Source: Halopseudomonas salina (GTDB lineage: Bacteria; Pseudomonadota; Gammaproteobacteria; Pseudomonadales; Pseudomonadaceae). Taken from it: a stretch of DNA of 64,000 nt. The notes below the pieces were generated by a model. The model searched no databases. It was not told the DNA's origin and saw nothing but the letters and a program-made list of their open reading frames with translations. Position 1 is the stretch's first letter. Each line of letters opens with the position of its first letter. The stretch covers positions 176,139-240,138 of the forward strand of contig NZ_VTTI01000006.1 in NCBI RefSeq assembly GCF_008641105.1, read 5' to 3'. A program made the translations under genes and the position numbers. Below, one piece after another: positions 58,774-64,000 of this stretch.

Positions 58774-59538
58774 TCAGGCCAGGCGCCGTCTCAACCAGGC
58801 GCTCAGACCATCCACCGCCAGGACCAGTAGCAGCATGGCCAGAATCACGCTCAGCGCCCTTGATTGCTGAAACAGGCTGAGCGTGACATAGAGCATCTGG
58901 CCGAGCCCGCCCGCTCCCACAAAACCCAGCACCGCGGCCATGCGAATATTGTTTTCCCAGCGATACAGGCTGTACGACAGCCATTGCGGCAACACGTTGG
59001 GCAGGGTGCCGTAGAAAAAAGCTGCAGTGGCCCCGGCGCCGCTGTCCTGCAATGCTCTTGCTGGCTGCCGGGGGCTGTTTTCCAGAGCCTCGGCAAACAG
59101 CCTGCCGAGCACGCCGGTGGTATGCAGGGCAATAGCCAGCGTGCCGGCAAAGGGTCCGAGACCCGCGGCCAGTACCATCAATGCAGCCCATACCAGCTCC
59201 GGTACCGATCTCAGTGCGTTGAGCAGCAAGCGCGCCAGCCCGCGGGCTATTTCCCCCAATCGGCCTGCGGCGAGCAGACTGATAATGGCCCCGGCAATAA
59301 CGGCGAGCAGCGTGCCGACGGCGGATATTGCCAGGGTTTCCAGCAGCCCCCAACCGATCTTGCGCAGCCAGGGCGCAGAGGTATCGGGTGGGAAAAACGA
59401 CTGTGCGTAGGTTGCCATCTGCGCGGGCCCGTCGCCCCGCGTCAGGGCGCCCAGATCCATGCTCAGGTACAGGAACGACGCGATAATCGCTGTCAGGATC
59501 GAGCCAATCAGAATAAGTGTCTGCCAGGGCCGGTTCAT
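58774..59538 (-). CDS. PhnE-type ABC transporter permease (second)
   Basis: 254 residues with about six helices and the permease motif RALRSVPELVWAALMVLAAG-like region plus FVGAGGLGQMLYVTL coupling segment. It belongs to the PhnE family (phosphonate/phosphite/oxyanion). Its start overlaps the other permease gene by four bases. Having two permease genes suggests a heterodimeric channel. Confidence 0.88.
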   Translation of the reverse strand: MNRPWQTLILIGSILTAIIASFLYLSMDLGALTRGDGPAQMATYAQSFFPPDTSAPWLRKIGWGLLETLAISAVGTLLAVIAGAIISLLAAGRLGEIARGLARLLLNALRSVPELVWAALMVLAAGLGPFAGTLAIALHTTGVLGRLFAEALENSPRQPARALQDSGAGATAAFFYGTLPNVLPQWLSYSLYRWENNIRMAAVLGFVGAGGLGQMLYVTLSLFQQSRALSVILAMLLLVLAVDGLSAWLRRRLA

Positions 59539-60374
59539 GCCAGCCTCCGGCGCAGTACGGAGCTGAGCTGATCGGCCAGCAACACCAGAAGCAGAAAGCT
59601 CGCCAGGATGGTAACCACTTCGCCGCCGGCAAACATGCGAATCGATAGATCAATCATCTGCCCCAATCCGCCAGCCCCGACAAAACCCATGATGACCGAG
59701 GCGCGAATGGCGCATTCCCAACGATACAGGGTGTAGGAAGTCAGCTCCTGTGCGGCGCCCGGCAGAATGCCGTAAAAGAACGCGGCGAGTCGCGAGCTGC
59801 CACTCTGCAGCAGGGCGCGTGCGGGGGCCTGATCCACAGATTCGTAGATCTCGGCGTATACCTTGCCGAGCATGCCACTGTAGGTGATGGCGATGGCCAG
59901 TACCCCGGCAGTGGGGCCAAGCCCGACAGCGCGCACAAAGAGTAACGCCCAGACAATCTCCGGAATACTGCGCAGCAGTATCATCACCAGCCTCACCGGA
60001 TAGCGCGCCACGGATGACCAGCGCGCCGGCTGGCCTGTCAGCAACGATGAGACCGACAAGGATCGGGTGGCCAGCAGACTCATGGGTACGGCCAGTAACA
60101 AAGCCAAAGTCAGGCCTGCGGTGGCCATCGCCAGGGTTTCCAGGGTGGCGGTTGCCAGCAGGGCAAGAAAGCGGGGGGATAGATCAGGTGGCCAGAAACC
60201 TGCCAGAAATCGTCCCATGACTGATGCGTTATCAGGGTCGATCAGAGTGGCCGGGTTGAACTCGGTCAATACCAGTCCCGGCCAGAGAATAATCAGCGCC
60301 GCGACGGTCATAAGCAGGCGGGGAAGTGCTGCCGGATCACGCCATCGGTTGCGCGGCGGTAATCCTACAGGCAT
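59535..60374 (-). CDS. PhnE-type ABC transporter permease (first)
   Basis: 279 residues, six helices; LRSIPEIVWALLFVRAVGLGPTAG and GFVGAGGLGQMIDLSIRMF mirror the sister permease. It overlaps the ATPase gene by ten bases. Confidence 0.88.
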   Translation of the reverse strand: MPVGLPPRNRWRDPAALPRLLMTVAALIILWPGLVLTEFNPATLIDPDNASVMGRFLAGFWPPDLSPRFLALLATATLETLAMATAGLTLALLLAVPMSLLATRSLSVSSLLTGQPARWSSVARYPVRLVMILLRSIPEIVWALLFVRAVGLGPTAGVLAIAITYSGMLGKVYAEIYESVDQAPARALLQSGSSRLAAFFYGILPGAAQELTSYTLYRWECAIRASVIMGFVGAGGLGQMIDLSIRMFAGGEVVTILASFLLLVLLADQLSSVLRRRLA

Positions 60375-61189
60375 CGCGGAGCGACCCCTGCCACAGGCCC
60401 GAAAGTCTGGGGAACCGGATGGTTTGCTTGCGCTTGCACCGGGCCCAGTTCGTCGTTGGCATACAGGGACTCGAGCAATGCGTCGGTTACCTGCCCGGCG
60501 GGGCAGTCAAAATGAACCCGCCCCGCGCGCAGCCCGATTACCCTGGGGAAGTGCTTCAGCGCCAGATCCACGGCGTGCAGGCTGGCCACCAGGGTTACCT
60601 GGCGCTCAGCGGCAAGCCGGTTAAGCAGAGCGACAGTGTGATCTGCCAGCAAAGGGTCCATGGCCGCAACGGGCTCGTCAGCCAATACCAGTTCCGCACG
60701 CTGATACAACACACGGGCAATGCCGACCCGTTGCAGTTGGCCGCCGGAAAGTTGATCGCAGCGGCTGAACAGCTTGTCGGTCAGGTCCATGGGCGTGAGG
60801 ACCTGCTCGACCCCGTCGATATCCAGCGGATAGCACAGCGACATCAGCGCCCGGGGCAGGGACCATTGCCCCAGCCGCCCGGCCTGCACCGCTGTTACCA
60901 CACGCTGGCGGGGTGGCAGCGGCGGGCTCTGATGAATCAGGCCGATACGGCTGCGCAGCTTTTTCAAGGCAGCGGAACCCAGTTGCGCGGGTGTCTGCCC
61001 CAGCAGCATCAGTCGCCCGTTACTGGGCATCAAGCCGGTGGCAAGCAGACGCAAAAGGGTGGTCTTGCCAGCACCTGAGGAGCCTATGACGGCGACCCGC
61101 TCACCGGCCTCGATGCGCAGGTCGATACCCTGCAGTGCTGGCAACCCGCCGGCGTGGGTCAGGCCCACACCCTCGAGTACGACGCCCAC
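60365..61189 (-). CDS. PhnC-type ABC transporter ATPase
   Basis: 274 residues: Walker A GSSGAGKTTLLRLL, signature LSGGQLQRVGIARVL, Walker B LVLADEPVAAMDPLLAD. Typical PhnC layout with a C-terminal extension. It lies three bases after the binding-protein gene. Confidence 0.9.
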   Translation of the reverse strand: MGVVLEGVGLTHAGGLPALQGIDLRIEAGERVAVIGSSGAGKTTLLRLLATGLMPSNGRLMLLGQTPAQLGSAALKKLRSRIGLIHQSPPLPPRQRVVTAVQAGRLGQWSLPRALMSLCYPLDIDGVEQVLTPMDLTDKLFSRCDQLSGGQLQRVGIARVLYQRAELVLADEPVAAMDPLLADHTVALLNRLAAERQVTLVASLHAVDLALKHFPRVIGLRAGRVHFDCPAGQVTDALLESLYANDELGPVQAQANHPVPQTFGPVAGVAPRCL

Positions 61190-61192
61190 GGC

Positions 61193-62065
61193 TTACTGCA
61201 GCAGGCCGGCAGCGCGTGCGGCCTGCTCGATGCCTGCGTAGTTTTCCGGGCTGGTCTCGATGAAGCGACTGGCGCGCTGCAGATCAAGGATTTCCTTGTG
61301 CTCGGGGTTTTCGGGATCCAGCTTGAGAAACGCCTGGCGGATGTTCTCGACCAGTTCCGGATCCAGGTCGCCGCGCACCGTCCAGTTGTAGTCGAAATAG
61401 GTAGGCGTGCGTTGATAGACGCGTACCTTGTCGGTATCGACCTTGCCTTCGGCAACCAGCTTGTCCCATACCGAAGCATTCAATACACCGGCATCCACAC
61501 GGCCCGATTCGACCCAGGCGGCGGTGGCATCATGGGCACCGGAGAAGGCGATGCGGCTGAAGAAGCTGTCTGCATCAATGCCGTCCTGCTGCATGAAGTA
61601 GCGTGGCATCAGATGACCTGAGGTTGAGGAGACAGAGCCGAATGCAAAGCTTTTGCCTTCCAGGTCCTTGTGCTCTTTCACATCAGGGTTGGCGGTAATA
61701 AAGGTGCTGGTAAATACGGCGTCCTGTTCACGCTGCACCACGGGAATCGCGTCACCACTGCGCAGGTGCGCCTGCACAAAGGTAAAACCGCCGAGCCAGG
61801 CCAGATCAAGGCGACCGGCGCCCAGAGCTTCAACCACCCCGGCGTAATCCGATACCGGCTGGAAGCTTACGGGCATGCCCAGTTCCTGCTCCAGGTACTT
61901 GCCCAAGGGCTCGAACTTGCGCAGCAATTCAGTGGGCGCTTCATCGGGAATGGCAGATACACGCAGGGTGGTGGTTTCTGCAGCGGCAGGTAGTGCAGCA
62001 AACAGGGAGGCAACAGACAGGCACAAGCCAGCCATGACGGCCAGCGGACGTTTTGAGATCGACAT
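61193..62065 (-). CDS. PhnD-type oxyanion ABC transporter substrate-binding protein (putative selenate/phosphonate)
   Basis: 290 residues with a signal peptide (LCLSVASLFAALPAAAE) and a PhnD fold: RVSAIPDEAPTELLRKFEPLG, VVEALGAGRLDLAWLGGFTF, GSVSSTSGHLMPRYFM, AFSGAHDATAAWVESGRVDAGVLN. The wording WLGGFTFVQA and the gene order recall the group annotated as putative selenate transporters, as well as phosphite/phosphonate binders. No phn lyase, ptx or selenium genes are adjacent, so the substrate is open. First gene of the phnDCEE-type operon. Confidence 0.85.
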   Translation of the reverse strand: MSISKRPLAVMAGLCLSVASLFAALPAAAETTTLRVSAIPDEAPTELLRKFEPLGKYLEQELGMPVSFQPVSDYAGVVEALGAGRLDLAWLGGFTFVQAHLRSGDAIPVVQREQDAVFTSTFITANPDVKEHKDLEGKSFAFGSVSSTSGHLMPRYFMQQDGIDADSFFSRIAFSGAHDATAAWVESGRVDAGVLNASVWDKLVAEGKVDTDKVRVYQRTPTYFDYNWTVRGDLDPELVENIRQAFLKLDPENPEHKEILDLQRASRFIETSPENYAGIEQAARAAGLLQ

Positions 62066-62224
62066 GTATTTCTCCGGTTCAATAGCGGAAGACTCCCAAC
62101 CAGGTGTCGAGTCCGGCCGGGGCGTGGCGCGATTGTAGCATGGGCATCTGCCAGCGGCTGCCTTTGGTCCGCAGGCTTGTTGCGCTTATCATCGCTGCAT
62201 TGATCATCAAGAGGTGTTCACGTC

Positions 62225-63037
62225 ATGTCCTGGCCACTGTCTGCCAATCTGTCCATGCTTTTTAACCACTTACCCCTGATCGAGCGCACCGGGGCAGCAG
62301 CGCGCAATGGTTTTGATGGTGTGGAAATCCAGTTTCCTTATGCGGTACCGGCGCAGCAGCTCAGCGAGGCAATGCAGCAGGCCCGGATGCCTCTGGTGCT
62401 GTTCAATCTGCCCGCAGGTGATCTGCTTGAGGGCGGGGCAGGGTTGGCCGGGGTGCCGGGTCGGGAAGAGCTGTTTCAGGCGGCGCTGGAGCAGGCGCTG
62501 GCCTACGCAGCGATTGCGCGGCCACAACGGGTCAACGTGCTGCCGGGCCGTTTGCTTGCAGGCACCACCCGCGACAGCTCCCTGGAAACCCTGGCGAGGA
62601 ATCTGGCCACTACGGCAGAGGCTTTTGCCGGGTTGGATGTAAAGGTGGTATGCGAGGCGATCAACCGGATCGATATGCCCGATTTTCTGCTGGCCACTGG
62701 CGAGGAGCTGGCGCAGATGATCGACTGTGTCGGTCACCCGAATCTGTCGGCGCAGTTGGACTTTTACCATATGCAGCGCATGGGTGAGTCATTGCCCGCG
62801 GTTATAGGGCGGCTGAAGGGCAAGATCGGGCATGTGCAGTTCGCCGACACGCCGGAACGGGGCGCACCGGGGACCGGGGATCTGGACTTTGCAGCCGCTT
62901 TTGCAGCTCTGGCGGCCAGCGACTATGCAGGCTGGATAGGCGCCGAGTACCACTCGGCTCAGGATTCAGATGATCTTGCCTGGCTGCCACTGTGGCGTCA
63001 GACAGGCTTTATCAGGCAGCCGGGCCGCAACGTATGA
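62225..63037 (+). CDS. hyi: Hydroxypyruvate isomerase family protein
   Basis: 270-residue TIM barrel converting hydroxypyruvate and tartronate semialdehyde. Motifs: WPLSANLSMLFNHLPLIER, the metal/catalytic VVCEAINRIDMP, QLDFYHMQRMG, GHVQFADTPERGAPGTGDL and IGAEYHSA. GGTG near the ATG is a weak ribosome site. No gcl or glxR is nearby. Its 3' end overlaps the next gene (opposite strand) by 26 bases. Confidence 0.88.
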   Translation: MSWPLSANLSMLFNHLPLIERTGAAARNGFDGVEIQFPYAVPAQQLSEAMQQARMPLVLFNLPAGDLLEGGAGLAGVPGREELFQAALEQALAYAAIARPQRVNVLPGRLLAGTTRDSSLETLARNLATTAEAFAGLDVKVVCEAINRIDMPDFLLATGEELAQMIDCVGHPNLSAQLDFYHMQRMGESLPAVIGRLKGKIGHVQFADTPERGAPGTGDLDFAAAFAALAASDYAGWIGAEYHSAQDSDDLAWLPLWRQTGFIRQPGRNV

Positions 63038-63470
63038 CTTGTGCCTCTGCCAGTTTTTCGCCGTTGGCAGAGCGCAGCGACCCCGACGCTCGAAACCCCA
63101 TGGGTTGTGCCTGAAAAATGTAATCCTGGCCCCCGTCAAAGCCCGCATAGCGCACGCCGAGAATGCAACGCTCCCATCGAGACTCCCCGAGTGAGCCCGC
63201 GCCGCCAGCGGAGCCGGGAATTTCGAAATAATAACGTACCCGAAGGTCGTGGTTACCAGGCGCCAGATCATCAAAATGCAGACCACTAACCAACTGGCCA
63301 TCCAGCCTGTAAGCTTCGATGCGATCTTGGGGCCGGGTTTCCAGCGTTACCCGCGCAAGCTTCTCGCTTAACGGGCCCTTGGGTTGCGGCGCAGCGCAGC
63401 CCACAAGCAGAACCCCGGCCGCCAGCATAAGACTGCAAGCGGTCGTGATGCGTTGGCTGGTGCGCATCAT
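63012..63470 (-). CDS. Lipoprotein of unknown function
   Basis: 152 residues with a lipoprotein signal (LMLAAGVLLVGC) and a soluble domain containing LRVRYYFEIPG and GFDGGQDYIFQAQPMGF. I do not recognise the family with confidence; a PEGA-like beta domain (EAYRLDGQLVSGLHFDDLAPGNHDLRVRY) is a good possibility. The ATGATG start overlaps the stop of the neighbouring gene by four bases, so the two are co-translated. Confidence 0.72.
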   Translation of the reverse strand: MMRTSQRITTACSLMLAAGVLLVGCAAPQPKGPLSEKLARVTLETRPQDRIEAYRLDGQLVSGLHFDDLAPGNHDLRVRYYFEIPGSAGGAGSLGESRWERCILGVRYAGFDGGQDYIFQAQPMGFRASGSLRSANGEKLAEAQVIRCGPAA

Positions 63471-64000
63471 AACTTGCCTCCAAGATCCGATTTCAAAAGG
63501 GCACGCTCAATATTCAGACCGATAATCAATGTGCCTATTACTTCCTTGGTGTCAGGGTCACGGATCTGCTCACTTATATGCACCTGATAGGCCTGGCTCG
63601 ACTGGTCATATTGCAGCGTACCGATATAGGCCTCGTTGTTGATAGCAAAAAACGCCTCGGAAAACTTGGCCTCATCGCCCTGCCAGTAATCGGTGGTCCG
63701 CTCGCTGGCGGCCACCAGCAAACCCAGTCGGTCCGTGGCCATTATTTCGGTTATCAGACCGTTGCTCTCTGCCTGCTGAGTCTTGAGCCATGCCGAGAAG
63801 GGTCGCGCCAGCAGCCCATCGGCTATGGGGGCGGAGCCGGTTTTGGTCTCTTTAACCCATTGCCTGTCCAGTGCCAGAATCTCCCTGGTGTGAAGCTGCA
63901 CATGCTCCCTATTTTGCTGGCGCACAGCGTCAATCAGGACCCGATTGTCTGCCCAACTCTGGTAAAGGTCGCGATGCAATTGGGCAATCTGTTTTTTCTC
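63467..64000 (-). CDS. Cache-like sensor or periplasmic protein, C-terminal part (5' end beyond window)
   Basis: The frame is open to the right edge (EKKQIAQLHRDLYQSWADNR visible), so at least 178 residues are present. The segment LITEIMATDRLGLLVAASERTTDYWQGDE, then AYIGTLQYDQSSQAYQVHISEQIRDPDTKEVIGTLIIGLNIE, resembles a PDC/Cache domain as in chemoreceptors and kinases. It ends after this domain with no cytoplasmic part, so it is a stand-alone sensor-like protein. It is cotranscribed with the lipoprotein gene. Confidence 0.7.
   Translation of the reverse strand, partial: EKKQIAQLHRDLYQSWADNRVLIDAVRQQNREHVQLHTREILALDRQWVKETKTGSAPIADGLLARPFSAWLKTQQAESNGLITEIMATDRLGLLVAASERTTDYWQGDEAKFSEAFFAINNEAYIGTLQYDQSSQAYQVHISEQIRDPDTKEVIGTLIIGLNIERALLKSDLGGKL

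Overview
The window reads as ordinary chromosome of a GC-rich gammaproteobacterium from the Pseudomonas lineage. The block miaB-phoH-ybeY-corC-lnt-leuS-lptE-holA, the hemL-thiE-thiD run, an Hcp gene, braC/liv genes and the many DUF families typical of pseudomonads point that way. Two complete Mrp-type Na+/H+ antiporter operons side by side suggest a salt- or alkali-exposed, perhaps marine, relative such as Halopseudomonas. That placement is inference from gene content. No rRNA, tRNA, CRISPR array, prophage, integrase or transposase was seen.

Layout. 1-4.5 kb (+): the 3' end of a cyclopropane fatty acid synthase, then a SulP anion transporter, a tandem universal stress protein, a DksA/TraR zinc-finger protein and an Ais-like histidine phosphatase. 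4.5-15.9 kb (-): an MFS transporter and the envelope/translation housekeeping block. 16-20.9 kb: DUF1820, a Sel1-repeat protein, a membrane protein, hemL-thiE-thiD and an Mpo1-like protein. 21-26.6 kb: rluE, an AidB-type acyl-CoA dehydrogenase with its overlapping TetR regulator, DUF2788, an Lrp/AsnC regulator, a FieF-type metal exporter and a lipoprotein. 26.7-38.2 kb: hrpB, rsmC, a Mn2+ (yybP-ykoY) riboswitch with a UPF0016 exporter, a 1-Cys peroxiredoxin, an M48 protease, a chemoreceptor, an SRAP-like protein lacking its active site, two small cysteine/DUF2007 proteins and an acyltransferase. 38.5-51 kb (+): a SlyB-like lipoprotein and the two Mrp operons. 51-64 kb: hcp, an OmpA-like lipoprotein, livFGMH plus the binding protein, DUF2288, a PhnCDE-type ABC transporter, hyi and two envelope proteins cut by the window edge.

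How the parts relate. The Mrp pair and the metal exporters (FieF, UPF0016) form an ion-homeostasis theme. The liv and phn-like systems are high-affinity uptake cassettes. Readable regulatory signals include twin TGAATC-N2-GATTCA palindromes before the tetR gene, a Mn2+ riboswitch whose expression-platform hairpin competes with the aptamer, a FliA-type promoter before the chemoreceptor, a possible sigma-54 promoter with upstream palindromes before hcp, and a ten-codon leader ORF coupled to the first mrpA.

No clearly new multi-gene defence or mobile system is visible. The best leads are the active-site-less SRAP protein, the hcp promoter architecture, the tandem Mrp operons and the possible RNA between the Lrp and FieF genes.
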